Assembly: GCF_002051585.1 (NCBI RefSeq)
Contig: NZ_MZGX01000012.1
Coordinates: 62,001-126,000, forward strand
Direction: 5' to 3'
From: Ruminiclostridium hungatei
GTDB taxonomy: Bacteria; Bacillota; Clostridia; Acetivibrionales; DSM-1351
DNA: 64,000 nucleotides
Shown here: piece by piece, positions 52,070 through 61,658 of the stretch
Numbering within the stretch: the stretch's first letter is position 1
Layout of the letters: each line of letters begins with the position of its first letter
Notes under the pieces: model-generated
The model's database searches: none
Seen by the model: the letters and a program-made list of their open reading frames with translations, nothing else
Told to the model about the DNA's origin: nothing
Made by a program: the position numbers and the translations under genes

Positions 52070-53847
52070 ATTTCTTCAATCCTGAGTATTATTTCGGTAC
52101 CCTGTTCGGGAGCACTGTATATTTTAAAATGGAATCTCTCACCGTAGTTCATCATCATGCGCCGGTATACATTCTGTATACCTACGCCGCTTTCCATGTC
52201 ATCGTCGGAGCCTATGTGAATATCTGTTCCCGAGACAGGGGCTTTAAGCCTGCTGTAAATGGCATTAACGGTTTCCGTGGCCATTCCGGAGCCATTGTCC
52301 TTAACTGAGATGACAAGAGCCTTGTTTTCAATATCGGCTTTCACAAAAAGCCTCCGATTGTCTTCTATTGAAGCCTGCAGACCATGCTTGCAGGCATTTT
52401 CAACGATAGGCTGGATACTCATTTTAGGAATAAGGCGGTTGGATTCCAGGACTGTTGGCGATATCTGTATTTCATATTCAAATTTATCCCCAAACCTGAA
52501 TTTTTCAATTGCCAGGTATTTGTCAATGAAATCCAGCTCTTCAGAAACAGAAATCAGATTATTGCCTGTTACCAGCATACGCTTAAAAAGCTTGGAGAGG
52601 CTGGAAATAATTGATGAGAGCTCGGAATAACCATTTTTAACGCAAAATACAAGAATTGCATTAAGAGTATTAAATAAAAAATGGGGGTCAACCTGAGCCT
52701 GCAAGTACTGGTACTCTGCCCGTATGTTTTCAACTTCAACACTCTTCTTCTGCATTTCCAGCTTGTAGACAACATTAATCAAGTCATTTATTTCCTCAAT
52801 CATTTTATTGAAGGTCTCAATAAGCCAGCCCACTTCATCCTTACCTGCGTGGGGCAGGAGCAGGGGCTCCAGGTGGTCCTCGCTGACCTTCTTTATGTGA
52901 CGGGATAATGCTGACAGCCGATAGCTCATGGAATTTAGCACCGACCAGATCAAAAATACCGAAAAGCCCGATAAAGAAAGCGTTATGAGTAAAATATAGG
53001 CAAGCACTACAAATTGACGCTTATACAATAAAAATTTATCGTACACGCCTGTTATTTTCCAGCCTTCAAAATAAGGAGAAGGCCCGATATCGTCCTGAAG
53101 CACGTAGTAGCTGTCGGCAGGCTCACTTGTGAGGTTGTTTTTATTGGAATGATTACTCCAGATAACCTGATTGCCGGGAGCGGTAAGATAAATATCCATA
53201 TTTCCGCTTTCGTCCTTGAGCTTTGCGATAACCCTGTCCAGTCTTAATTCAATGAGAAGATAATTTGTGGCATTATTCAAATATGTGGGAGAGACAATTT
53301 TGCGTATAATGGTCAGCCTGTTTTTGTAAGGAGTAATTGCAATGGCGGTGGAGCCGGGATATACCAAAAAATTGGATTTGGAGGCTGAAGCCAGCCTGTA
53401 CCACTCCTTTTGCCGGGTAGAGGCATCCAGCACACGAAAATAATCGGTGTTAAAAAAATGAGGGTCGTCAATGTACAACGAGACCTCTGCAATATCCGGG
53501 TTGCTTACAAGATACATATTAAAGCGGTTTCTGAGGGCACTCCAGTAAAGGTCGTAATGCTCCGCAGGAGTGGTAAACCTCTTTGACAGGTCGTTAAGCA
53601 GGGATTTGTCCGCATTGACCTGGTTGGCCATATTTACCGCTGTCTGGGTTAATATGCTGAAGTCGCTGCTGGCGCCTTCAAAGGTTTGATTAAGATAGTG
53701 AATGGTGTTCTGCTGCATGGATTGGGAGGTAAACGCCACCCATATGATTCCACCGGCTATTACAGGCAGACAAATACAGAAAATGTAAACCAGAATGAAT
53801 TTACGCCGGATGCTGATATTATCAAACTGTGCAAAAAAATTTTTCAT
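52066..53847 (-). CDS. YesM-type sensor histidine kinase
   Basis: 593-residue membrane kinase: first membrane segment about 15-36, an extracellular Cache-like sensor to about 280, a second membrane segment near 288-310, HAMP, then the His_kinase domain with the phosphoacceptor His in QVDPHFLFNTLNAI and an ATPase domain ending with GSGMATETV and GVGIQNVYRRM. This class senses extracellular sugars or sugar-binding proteins and works with YesN-type regulators. It follows the regulator gene at 53875 by 27 bp and so belongs to that operon. Confidence 0.92.
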   Translation of the reverse strand: MKNFFAQFDNISIRRKFILVYIFCICLPVIAGGIIWVAFTSQSMQQNTIHYLNQTFEGASSDFSILTQTAVNMANQVNADKSLLNDLSKRFTTPAEHYDLYWSALRNRFNMYLVSNPDIAEVSLYIDDPHFFNTDYFRVLDASTRQKEWYRLASASKSNFLVYPGSTAIAITPYKNRLTIIRKIVSPTYLNNATNYLLIELRLDRVIAKLKDESGNMDIYLTAPGNQVIWSNHSNKNNLTSEPADSYYVLQDDIGPSPYFEGWKITGVYDKFLLYKRQFVVLAYILLITLSLSGFSVFLIWSVLNSMSYRLSALSRHIKKVSEDHLEPLLLPHAGKDEVGWLIETFNKMIEEINDLINVVYKLEMQKKSVEVENIRAEYQYLQAQVDPHFLFNTLNAILVFCVKNGYSELSSIISSLSKLFKRMLVTGNNLISVSEELDFIDKYLAIEKFRFGDKFEYEIQISPTVLESNRLIPKMSIQPIVENACKHGLQASIEDNRRLFVKADIENKALVISVKDNGSGMATETVNAIYSRLKAPVSGTDIHIGSDDDMESGVGIQNVYRRMMMNYGERFHFKIYSAPEQGTEIILRIEEI

Positions 53848-53874
53848 TATAATACATCTCCCGGTACCTGATTA

Positions 53875-55461
53875 TCAGGAATATTTCTTTTTGTATTCCG
53901 AAGGCGAAACTCCGGTAAACTCCTTGAATTTTTCAGTAAAGTATCTGTAATCCGAATACCCCGACTGCTCACATATGGCCGACATTTTCAAATTAGCGGA
54001 CGCAATCAGGATTTTCGCATATTCTATTCTCAAATAATTAAAATAATCATTAAATTTCTGACCGGTTTTCTTTTTAATTATCTTGCTGATAATTATGGGA
54101 GAAAGTGAAAATTTCTCAGCTATACCCTGCAGCGAAAGACTCTCCCTGTAATTGGCCTTTATATAGTCGATAATCTCATTTTCCAGTAACAGCAAAGGTT
54201 TTTCATTATTGACGTTCTGTTTTCTGAAAATATATGTGCACATTTCAAGTGCAAGTTTTTTACAGCTTGGGGTTATGCTGTCGATGGACCTGGTAAACTT
54301 GAGAATTACCCTGCCGGCATTTATTCCATACGCATAAGACATCTTTTTGACCAAATCAGCCAATCTATACAGGCAAATGGAATAAAGCCTCCTGGAGGCC
54401 CCTGTCTGATTAAGCTTCTGGAAAAATTCATCCACTGAACTCTGTACCTGATGAAGGTCAGTACCCTTTAAGGAGTTGATGATGCGGTCAAAAGGCAGCT
54501 CGGGAAATACATTTCCCATTTCGGTTTCAGCCTGCTCCGACCATAATTCATCATTTTCAATATCATTATAATAACAGAAGCTTTTGTCAGGATACAGCAT
54601 GCAGTACGTTTGAAGCTGTTCCAACTGTCTGCCGCATTTAAGAATACCATTTAGCACGTTATCCACGGAAATTCCGCTTATGAGAGTCCAGAAGTTGTTA
54701 AACCCATAGCTTTCCAGCTTTACATCCGCCAAGGCTTCCTCAAGCTTCGGCATTCTGCCGGGCTCTGATGAAAACATCTCCATTCCTTCGTGCAATATAA
54801 TAATGTAATTTCCGCTGCCGTTGTAAAACAAGCAATTCTCATTTTTTATACCCGTAAGCCGCATCAGGAAATCATATATTTTTAATTCCGGGTTATTTGC
54901 AGTGTTTTCCACTGTCTCGGTTATAAACTGGATGATACGGATTTTGGAATTATCAGGTATGTCAAAAATGAAATGTGCCTTGCGCAGGAGCTTCTCACTG
55001 TGCTTGCCGTCCATAATGTCATTGTACAGTTGATTGGCGGTATAACGGATCAACTCCAGATTTTCCTGCTTTTCATTTCTTTCATTTTCTATTATCCCTG
55101 ATACCCTGGATAATTCTCCTTCCAGTTCTTCAGCATCCAGCGGCTTGGTCAGATAGCCCAGAGCACCGAGCTGCAGAGCTCTGCGGGCATAAGTGAAATC
55201 ATTGTATCCGCTCAGAAGAATAAACTTTGGAGGGGGAGTTATTTCATTATTAACTTTTTCTATCAGCTCCAATCCGCTCAAGCCGGGCATACGGATGTCA
55301 CATATGACCAGGTCGGGTTTCAGATCATGGATAACTGAAAAAGAGGAGGCACCATTGGCCGCCTGCCCGATAATTTCATATCCTAATTGTCCCCAATTAA
55401 TAAAAAGTCTTAAACCTTCAAGCACGGACGGTTCGTCGTCCACAAGCACTACCTTGAGCAT
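53875..55461 (-). CDS. YesN-type response regulator (REC plus AraC HTH), number 2
   Basis: 528-residue regulator. The receiver domain has VVLVDDEPSV, the Asp phosphorylation site in LVICDIRMPGLSGLEL, and a switch Lys in GYLTKPLDAEE. A long middle region of about 280 residues follows, then an AraC-type helix-turn-helix (LSLQGIAEKFSLSP) with ending GVSPSEYKKKYS. The start is the ATG with AAGGGG 9 bases upstream; a TTG 9 bases earlier abuts that site. It is divergent from the xylo-oligosaccharide transporter operon, so it is the probable activator of that operon, driven by the kinase encoded next. Confidence 0.92.
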   Translation of the reverse strand: MLKVVLVDDEPSVLEGLRLFINWGQLGYEIIGQAANGASSFSVIHDLKPDLVICDIRMPGLSGLELIEKVNNEITPPPKFILLSGYNDFTYARRALQLGALGYLTKPLDAEELEGELSRVSGIIENERNEKQENLELIRYTANQLYNDIMDGKHSEKLLRKAHFIFDIPDNSKIRIIQFITETVENTANNPELKIYDFLMRLTGIKNENCLFYNGSGNYIIILHEGMEMFSSEPGRMPKLEEALADVKLESYGFNNFWTLISGISVDNVLNGILKCGRQLEQLQTYCMLYPDKSFCYYNDIENDELWSEQAETEMGNVFPELPFDRIINSLKGTDLHQVQSSVDEFFQKLNQTGASRRLYSICLYRLADLVKKMSYAYGINAGRVILKFTRSIDSITPSCKKLALEMCTYIFRKQNVNNEKPLLLLENEIIDYIKANYRESLSLQGIAEKFSLSPIIISKIIKKKTGQKFNDYFNYLRIEYAKILIASANLKMSAICEQSGYSDYRYFTEKFKEFTGVSPSEYKKKYS

Positions 55462-55543
55462 TTTGCCCAACCCCTTGTAAAAATGTCCTATACTTATCCC
55501 AAATTTGATAATTTACTTCTGTCGCATTTCAAAATATAATGCA

Positions 55544-55572
55544 ATTATACAAGAAGCGGGTGTAACAGTCAA
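55544..55572 (-). promoter_or_regulatory. Promoter of the regulator-kinase operon
   Basis: On the minus strand TTGACT (55572-55567) and TATAAT (55549-55544) are 17 bases apart. A TTGACA on the plus strand (55574-55579) lies next to it, so the divergent operons have abutting -35 regions, though no matching plus-strand -10 at 17 bases was found. Confidence 0.65.
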
Positions 55573-55586
55573 ATTGACAGCTAAAG

Positions 55587-55618
55587 CAATATTATTTCGA
55601 GATTTTGGAATAATATTG
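55587..55618. promoter_or_regulatory. Inverted repeat upstream of the xylan transporter operon
   Basis: CAATATTATT (55587-55596) and AATAATATTG (55609-55618) form a perfect 10-bp inverted repeat with a 12-base spacer, 43 bp before the first transporter gene. It may be an operator for the adjacent AraC-type regulator or an mRNA hairpin. Confidence 0.45.
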
Positions 55619-55660
55619 TTATAGTAATACCCGCATTAAAAATTTTAAGGAGGATGATTT

Positions 55661-57391
55661 ATGAAACGGTTTGCGTCACTAGTATTGGCAGCAGCGTTAG
55701 TAGTTTCCTTGGCTGCGTGCGGTAACGGCGGTGAATCAACAAACAGTACTCAGTCCACGGCAACTAACAGCAGTTCGCCATCCACAACAGCTCAATCAGG
55801 CAGCACTTTACCGGTGCTTTCACCAGATAAGCCTGTTGAACTGAGCATCTGGATCACCACAAATCAGCAAGCTCCATCTGCTGACAACAAGATTTCCAAG
55901 CTTTTGAAGGATAAGTTGGGTGTAACTCTTAAGTATGAAATAATTACTCCGGACAATCAGGATCAGAAGATCGGTGTAATGCTTGCCGGCGGAGAATTCC
56001 CAGACTTGATTGGTGCAACCGACCAAAATGCACGTTTGGTTACAGGCGGTGCTTATATACCATTGGATGACTATTTGAAGCCAGAGGCTGCTGATGCATT
56101 GTATGAGCATGTTAAGCCTTACTGGAACAAGATAGCTTATGATGGCGGTCAGGGAAAACATATATACCAGATACCAAACTACAACCGTTTTTACGGTGAA
56201 ATCACCGGTGGTACAAATTACGGTGCATCAGCTTTCTGGATTCAGAAGGCAGTTCTTGCAGATGCTGGCTATCCTGATCTGTCAAACATGACGCTTGAAA
56301 AATACTTCAAGCTGTTGGAAGATTACAAGAACAAGAATCCTAAGATCGACGGACAGCCTACAATTGCTTTCGAAGTACTTGCAGCTACCGGAAGAGAATG
56401 GGGTATGACAAATCCACCTGAATATCTTGCAGGACATCCAAACAACGGTGGTGTTATAGTTGAAAACAATGTAGCACAGATATTTGCCGACAAGGATGTA
56501 TCCAAGAGATACTACAAGTTCCTCAATGAAATGAATGCTAAGGGCCTTGTTGACAGGGAATCCTTTACTCAGACTCTTGACCAGTACCTGGCTAAGCTTG
56601 CTACGGGCCGTGTACTTGGTATGTACGACCAGCGTTGGAGCTTCGGTAATGCAAATGATGCTCTTGTTGCTGCTAACAAGGATGAGCGCACATATGTTGC
56701 TACTATGCCGACATTTGACGGAGTAGCTCCTTACTACGCTGACAGAGATGTTATGAACATCAACCAGGGTGTTGGTGTATCAGTATCCTGCAAAAACCCT
56801 GATGTTGCTGTAGCCTTTGTAAATGAAATAATGAAGGAAGAATGGCAGAAGATTCTGTCATGGGGTATTGAAGGCGAAGACTATCAGGTTGGTGCTGACG
56901 GCAGATTTACAAGAACTGAAAAACAGCGTGAAGAATCCAGAGACCTTGTTTGGAGATCTTCAAACAAGTTGAAGGCTCTTGAAGACATAATGCCAAAGCA
57001 TAACGGTACTTTCTCTGATGGAAATGCATATGGCCCAGACGGACAGCCTGAAGAATTCTTTGAAACATTAAGACAGTATGACAAAGACTTCTTAACCAAG
57101 TACAACAAGAAGACCTGGAGAGATTTCAACAACCAGCCGCCAGAAAACCCTGTTTACTATCCGGCTTGGAATATCGCACTTCCTGACGGAAGCGATGCCC
57201 AGATGGCAAACAAGCAGTTGACTGATGCTTCATTGCAGTACCTGCCTAAGATTATTATGGCTAAGCCTGCAGACTTTGACAAGCTCTGGACTGAATATAC
57301 AGGTACAATCGGCAAAATTAATGTTAAGGCATATGAAGATGCTATAAATGCTGGTATTCAGGATAGAATAAAGAACTGGGGCAACAACTGA
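55661..57391 (+). CDS. LplA-type extracellular oligosaccharide-binding lipoprotein
   Basis: 576-residue substrate-binding lipoprotein of the large family 1 type. The signal peptide ends in the lipobox SLAAC with Cys20, followed by a Ser/Thr-rich linker to about 50 and a two-lobe binding domain. It should bind xylo-oligosaccharides outside the cell, judging from the xylanase genes downstream. AAGGAGG precedes the ATG. It is the first gene of the operon and is followed by a strong stem-loop, which would keep its level above that of the permeases. Codons are more uniform than in neighbours, consistent with high expression. Confidence 0.9.
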   Translation: MKRFASLVLAAALVVSLAACGNGGESTNSTQSTATNSSSPSTTAQSGSTLPVLSPDKPVELSIWITTNQQAPSADNKISKLLKDKLGVTLKYEIITPDNQDQKIGVMLAGGEFPDLIGATDQNARLVTGGAYIPLDDYLKPEAADALYEHVKPYWNKIAYDGGQGKHIYQIPNYNRFYGEITGGTNYGASAFWIQKAVLADAGYPDLSNMTLEKYFKLLEDYKNKNPKIDGQPTIAFEVLAATGREWGMTNPPEYLAGHPNNGGVIVENNVAQIFADKDVSKRYYKFLNEMNAKGLVDRESFTQTLDQYLAKLATGRVLGMYDQRWSFGNANDALVAANKDERTYVATMPTFDGVAPYYADRDVMNINQGVGVSVSCKNPDVAVAFVNEIMKEEWQKILSWGIEGEDYQVGADGRFTRTEKQREESRDLVWRSSNKLKALEDIMPKHNGTFSDGNAYGPDGQPEEFFETLRQYDKDFLTKYNKKTWRDFNNQPPENPVYYPAWNIALPDGSDAQMANKQLTDASLQYLPKIIMAKPADFDKLWTEYTGTIGKINVKAYEDAINAGIQDRIKNWGNN

Positions 57392-57423
57392 TAAATTGTA
57401 ATTTCTAACAATAATTAATCTTG

Positions 57424-57449
57424 AAAAAGGGGATGCAAGTCCCCTTTTT
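57424..57449 (+). terminator. Intra-operon terminator/attenuator after the binding-protein gene
   Basis: AAAAAGGGGA (57424-57433) pairs with TCCCCTTTTT (57440-57449), with a six-base loop and further T. The permease gene follows 26 bp later, so partial readthrough is expected. Confidence 0.85.
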
Positions 57450-57474
57450 TTAGATAAACAGGAGGTAAAAAAAG

Positions 57475-58437
57475 ATGAGGGCAAAAACGCTGGCTCTTCC
57501 AAGAGATCGCAGGAGTGTCTGGGGTACAATAATCTCACAGCGTGAGCTGATTATAATGAGTGTACCCCTCCTGCTATACAAGATATTGTTTTCATATGTG
57601 CCGATAACAGGTTGGACAATGGCGTTTCAAAATTTCAGGCCGGCAATCAGAAGTACGTGGGATCAGCAATGGGTTGGTTTTGATAATTTTGTAAAGCTTT
57701 TTACCGGTATAAACGGGGAACGATTCATAAGAGATATACGTAATACGCTGGCGCAAAGTTTTCTGACGCTTATAATTGGGTATGTTTGTTCAATACTTTT
57801 AGCACTTTTGTTAAATGAGGTTAAAAACACAGGATTTAAGAGAATAGTGCAGAATATCACATATATGCCGCACTTCTTATCATGGATTATCGTTGCCGGA
57901 TTGGTTTCCACAGCACTTTCTTTTCCATCCAGCGGAGGTATAGTCAACATTCTTTTGATGAAGCTTCACATTGTAAGTGAGCCTGTGCAATTTCTTTCAA
58001 ATCCGAACTATTTCTGGGGTGTGGTTGCAGGGTCCCATCTGTGGAAAGAACTTGGCTGGAACACCATAATCTATCTTGCCGCTATGACTGCAATAGACCC
58101 GGCACTTTATGAAGCCGCCGATATAGACGGAGCAAACCGTTATCACAAAATGTGGAATATAACGCTTCCATCCATCAAGGCAACAATAGTTATTCTTCTC
58201 ATAATGAGTATAGGTTGGATACTTGAAGCTGGTTTTGAAATCCAGTACTTCCTTGGAAACGGCCTTGTTGTAGAGAAAGCCGAAACAATTGATATATTTG
58301 TTCTGAAATATGGTATTCAAATGGGTAATTACTCGTTGGCTACCGTTGCAGGTATATTCAAAACAGGAGTTAGTATTATATTAATCGCAGGTGCAAACTT
58401 TATCGCCGGACGTTTAGGCGAAGAAAAGCTGATATAG
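57475..58437 (+). CDS. LplB-type sugar ABC permease
   Basis: 320-residue permease with six membrane segments and the EAA loop EAADIDGANRYHKMWNITLP, the contact site for the shared ATPase. An AGGAGG site precedes the ATG. It pairs with the permease encoded next. No ATPase gene is in the operon, which is normal for this class: a general MsmK-type ATPase encoded elsewhere usually serves it. Confidence 0.92.
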   Translation: MRAKTLALPRDRRSVWGTIISQRELIIMSVPLLLYKILFSYVPITGWTMAFQNFRPAIRSTWDQQWVGFDNFVKLFTGINGERFIRDIRNTLAQSFLTLIIGYVCSILLALLLNEVKNTGFKRIVQNITYMPHFLSWIIVAGLVSTALSFPSSGGIVNILLMKLHIVSEPVQFLSNPNYFWGVVAGSHLWKELGWNTIIYLAAMTAIDPALYEAADIDGANRYHKMWNITLPSIKATIVILLIMSIGWILEAGFEIQYFLGNGLVVEKAETIDIFVLKYGIQMGNYSLATVAGIFKTGVSIILIAGANFIAGRLGEEKLI

Positions 58438-58450
58438 GGGGGAGAGAAAA

Positions 58451-59371
58451 ATGAAACTAGGTAAAAGAAATCTGAGCACAGAAAATGTCATTTTTACAAC
58501 TTTGAATTCAACTTTTCTGATTCTTCTCTCTGTAGCAATGGTTTATCCAATGCTTAATACGCTTGCCATATCCTTTAACGAAGGTATGGATACGGTTCGC
58601 GGGGGCATATATTTATGGCCGAGAATATTCTCACTCCAGAATTATCGTGTTGTTTTCAACATGGATACAATTTATGGAGCGTTTATGATAAGTGTGCTTA
58701 AGACTATAGTTATAGTGGTAACAAACCTGTTCTTTACTTCCATGCTGGCTTATGCTCTTAGCCGTAAGGAATATATCCTCAGAAAGTCAGTAACAATAAT
58801 TTTTGTTATGACCATGTATTTTAACGCAGGCTTGATACCTAACTACATGCTGATAAGAGATCTTCACATGATCAATACCTTTTCAGTATATTGGATTCCA
58901 AATATTATAAGTGCGTTTAACCTTATAGTAATACGTACTTATATCAAGTCAATACCTGAAAGCTTTATAGAATCAGCCAAAATTGACGGTGCACGTGAAT
59001 TCAGGATATTCCTGCAGATCATCCTGCCGCTTTGTGTTCCTACACTTGCAACTATTGCTCTTTTTGTAGCTGTTGGTTCATGGAATTCCTGGTTTGATAC
59101 CTTCCTGTACAATTCAGGACGTCAGGAATTATCAACACTGCAATATGAGCTCCAAAAGCTGCTGGCAAGTGCCATGAATGCAGGTAACACATCAGGAGCC
59201 ACGGGCGGAGGTGCCAATTCGGCTGCCCAGGCTGGAGGAAGCAATGTTACCACACCACAGTCAATCAGAGCTGCAATTACCGTTGTAGCTGCTGTGCCAA
59301 TCCTTGTTGTATATCCGTTCCTGCAAAGATATTTTGTAAACGGACTTGCATTGGGAGGAGTTAAGGAATAA
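58451..59371 (+). CDS. LplC/YtcP-type sugar ABC permease
   Basis: 306-residue second permease of the oligosaccharide importer, with six membrane segments and the EAA loop ESAKIDGAREFRIFLQIILP. A Gly/Ala/Ser-rich insertion near residues 245-272 lies before the last membrane segment, as in many YtcP-like proteins. The stop codon overlaps the start of the xylanase gene by one base (TAATG), so the two are translationally coupled. Confidence 0.92.
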   Translation: MKLGKRNLSTENVIFTTLNSTFLILLSVAMVYPMLNTLAISFNEGMDTVRGGIYLWPRIFSLQNYRVVFNMDTIYGAFMISVLKTIVIVVTNLFFTSMLAYALSRKEYILRKSVTIIFVMTMYFNAGLIPNYMLIRDLHMINTFSVYWIPNIISAFNLIVIRTYIKSIPESFIESAKIDGAREFRIFLQIILPLCVPTLATIALFVAVGSWNSWFDTFLYNSGRQELSTLQYELQKLLASAMNAGNTSGATGGGANSAAQAGGSNVTTPQSIRAAITVVAAVPILVVYPFLQRYFVNGLALGGVKE

Positions 59372-60354
59372 TGAGTAAAAGGCTTAGTGAAACCTATAGG
59401 GAATATTTCCCTATAGGTGCAGCAGTAACGCCTGTGTCTATAGATACACACAAAGAGCTGCTTGTTGGTCACTTTTCCAGTTTAACTGCAGAAAACCAGA
59501 TGAAACCGGGAATACTTCATCCTTCTGAGCATATTTACAACTTTGAGCAGGGTGATGTTATTGCTGATTTCGCACTGCAAAACCACATGCTGCTTCGAGG
59601 GCATACTCTTGTGTGGCATAACCAGACACCTGAATGGTTTTTCAAGGATGGCGGCAAAGCTGCTTCACGCACACTTGCATTGAAACGCATGAAAGAACAT
59701 ATTTATACCGTCATGGGGCATTATAAAGGCCGTACCTGTGCGTGGGATGTTGTAAACGAGGCAATAGCCGACCAGGCTGAAGGCCCTGCGCTGCGGCAGG
59801 CACCATGGCTGACGGCTGTTGGCGGGGACTATATTGAGCATGCATTCAGGTATGCTCGTGAAGCAGATTCCACGGCAAAACTGTTTTATAACGATTATAA
59901 TGAATGCGATCCTGTAAAATCAAAGAAAATTTATGAGTTGGTCAAGTCTTTGCTGGAGCGGGGTGTGCCGGTTGACGGTATCGGAATGCAGGGGCATTGG
60001 AACATTTATGTACCTGAGCTTGATAAAATCCGCAGAGCTATTGAGTTATACGCTTCACTTGGAATAAGCCTCCAAATAACCGAGCTGGACATATCTCTGT
60101 TTCGTTTTGATGACGGAACAGCATATGAAAAAGCTCCTGCAGAGCTTATAGAGCTGCAGGCCGAAAGATACGGCAGGATATTTGAATTGCTAAGGGAATA
60201 CAAAGCTTTGTTTACAGGAATTACGTTTTGGGGTATTGCTGATGATGATACCTGGTTATCTTACTTCCCCTTCAGGGATCGAAAAAACTGGCCGTTGCTT
60301 TTTGATGACCAGCATAGGCAAAAAAAATCTTTTGAGAATATCACAAACTTTTAA
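59371..60354 (+). CDS. Cytosolic endo-1,4-beta-xylanase, GH10
   Basis: 327-residue GH10 enzyme without signal peptide or binding module, so it acts inside the cell on imported xylo-oligosaccharides. The acid/base is Glu130 in WDVVNEAIAD and the nucleophile Glu238 in QITELDIS. Other GH10 motifs are HTLVWHNQTPEWF, FYNDYN and GIGMQGHW. Length is normal for the single catalytic domain. It overlaps the permease stop by one base and is followed by the GH8 gene. Confidence 0.95.
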   Translation: MSKRLSETYREYFPIGAAVTPVSIDTHKELLVGHFSSLTAENQMKPGILHPSEHIYNFEQGDVIADFALQNHMLLRGHTLVWHNQTPEWFFKDGGKAASRTLALKRMKEHIYTVMGHYKGRTCAWDVVNEAIADQAEGPALRQAPWLTAVGGDYIEHAFRYAREADSTAKLFYNDYNECDPVKSKKIYELVKSLLERGVPVDGIGMQGHWNIYVPELDKIRRAIELYASLGISLQITELDISLFRFDDGTAYEKAPAELIELQAERYGRIFELLREYKALFTGITFWGIADDDTWLSYFPFRDRKNWPLLFDDQHRQKKSFENITNF

Positions 60355-60454
60355 TACTTGAAAATTTAATAATTTACCGTATAAAGAATATAATCATCTT
60401 AGTATTTGGAATTTTAAATAATACTAACAGTCTTTTATGAAAGGGATAATTTAT

Positions 60455-61606
60455 ATGCCGAACGCCTTTAAAACCGGCAGTTATTCAAATCTTTTCACTT
60501 TCTATGGTTATACCGAAAGCGACGTGCAGCAACGTATCTCCTCCTCTTTTGAAGCGTTGTTTTTTGGAAGTGACGATCAGCGTATTTATCATGAAACAGG
60601 CGAAGACATGGGTTATCTTGTGGATACCGGAAATCTTGATGTCCGGTCGGAAGGTCAAAGTTATGGTATGATGATTGCCGTCCAGATGGACCGCAAGGAT
60701 ATTTTTGACCGGATATGGAAATGGACAAGAAGATATATGTACCTTGACAAGGGTGACTATAAAGGTTATTTTGGCTGGTCTGCAGCTACAAATGGCAAAC
60801 GCAATGCTGAAAGCCCTGCACCTGACGGAGAAGAGTTTTTCGCCATGGCGCTGCTGTTTGCCGGCAGGCGCTGGGGAGATGGCGAGGGTATTTTCGACTA
60901 TACCCTGGAAGCCAGGAATATCCTTCATCACATGGTTCATAAGAAAAAAGACCCTATGTTTGATCCGGAAACCAAGTTGATACGTTTTGTCCCACGGTGT
61001 AATTTTTCAGATCCGTCATACCATCTTCCCCATTTTTATCAGTTGTTCGCATTGTGGGGAAATCCGGCCGACTCTGAGTTTTTCAGGGAAGCTGCAAAAC
61101 TGAGCCGGGAGTACCTTAAGAAGGCCTGTCACCCCAAAACGGGATTATCTGCAGAGTATGCAGAGTATGACGGAACACCTCACAACAGGGCAAATCATCA
61201 TTTGTTTTACAGTGATGCTTACCGTACGGCGGCCAATATTGCTTTGGATTATGAATGGTTTGCTGAAGATGCCTGGGCCTGCGGCCAGGCTGATAATATT
61301 CAGGAGTTTTTCGGGAGAACAGCAAGAGGCAATGAGAATCTGGTTTACCATATAGACGGTACGCCTGTTACAAATGCAAAAGAATTGGTTCATGAGGTTG
61401 ACGGTACTCCACCAGGGGTATTGCATCCGGTGGGCTTGCTTGCAACTCTTGCACAGGCATCGCTTGCCTCCCGGGGGGATTTCCGTGAGTATTTTGTCAG
61501 AAAATTCTGGGAGCAGCCGCTGCGAACCGGAAATAGAAGATATTATGATAATCTGTTGTATTTATTTGCATTGCTTGCATTAAGCGGAAACTACCGTATC
61601 TGGTGA
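60455..61606 (+). CDS. Reducing-end xylose-releasing exo-oligoxylanase, GH8 (Rex-like)
   Basis: 383-residue GH8 enzyme without signal peptide. The (alpha/alpha)6-barrel motifs are TGNLDVRSEGQSYGMM with Glu66 as probable acid, and HHLFYSDAYR with Asp254 as probable base; both correspond in order and spacing to those of Rex from Bacillus halodurans. It removes single xylose units from the reducing end of short xylo-oligosaccharides and so completes the work of the GH10 enzyme. The start follows AAAGGG by nine bases; an upstream ATG at 60437 overlaps that site. Confidence 0.9.
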   Translation: MPNAFKTGSYSNLFTFYGYTESDVQQRISSSFEALFFGSDDQRIYHETGEDMGYLVDTGNLDVRSEGQSYGMMIAVQMDRKDIFDRIWKWTRRYMYLDKGDYKGYFGWSAATNGKRNAESPAPDGEEFFAMALLFAGRRWGDGEGIFDYTLEARNILHHMVHKKKDPMFDPETKLIRFVPRCNFSDPSYHLPHFYQLFALWGNPADSEFFREAAKLSREYLKKACHPKTGLSAEYAEYDGTPHNRANHHLFYSDAYRTAANIALDYEWFAEDAWACGQADNIQEFFGRTARGNENLVYHIDGTPVTNAKELVHEVDGTPPGVLHPVGLLATLAQASLASRGDFREYFVRKFWEQPLRTGNRRYYDNLLYLFALLALSGNYRIW

Positions 61607-61658
61607 AGCCGGTACGTTAGTAAATAGAATGTTTATGATTTAGAGGAGGCGATTTGAT

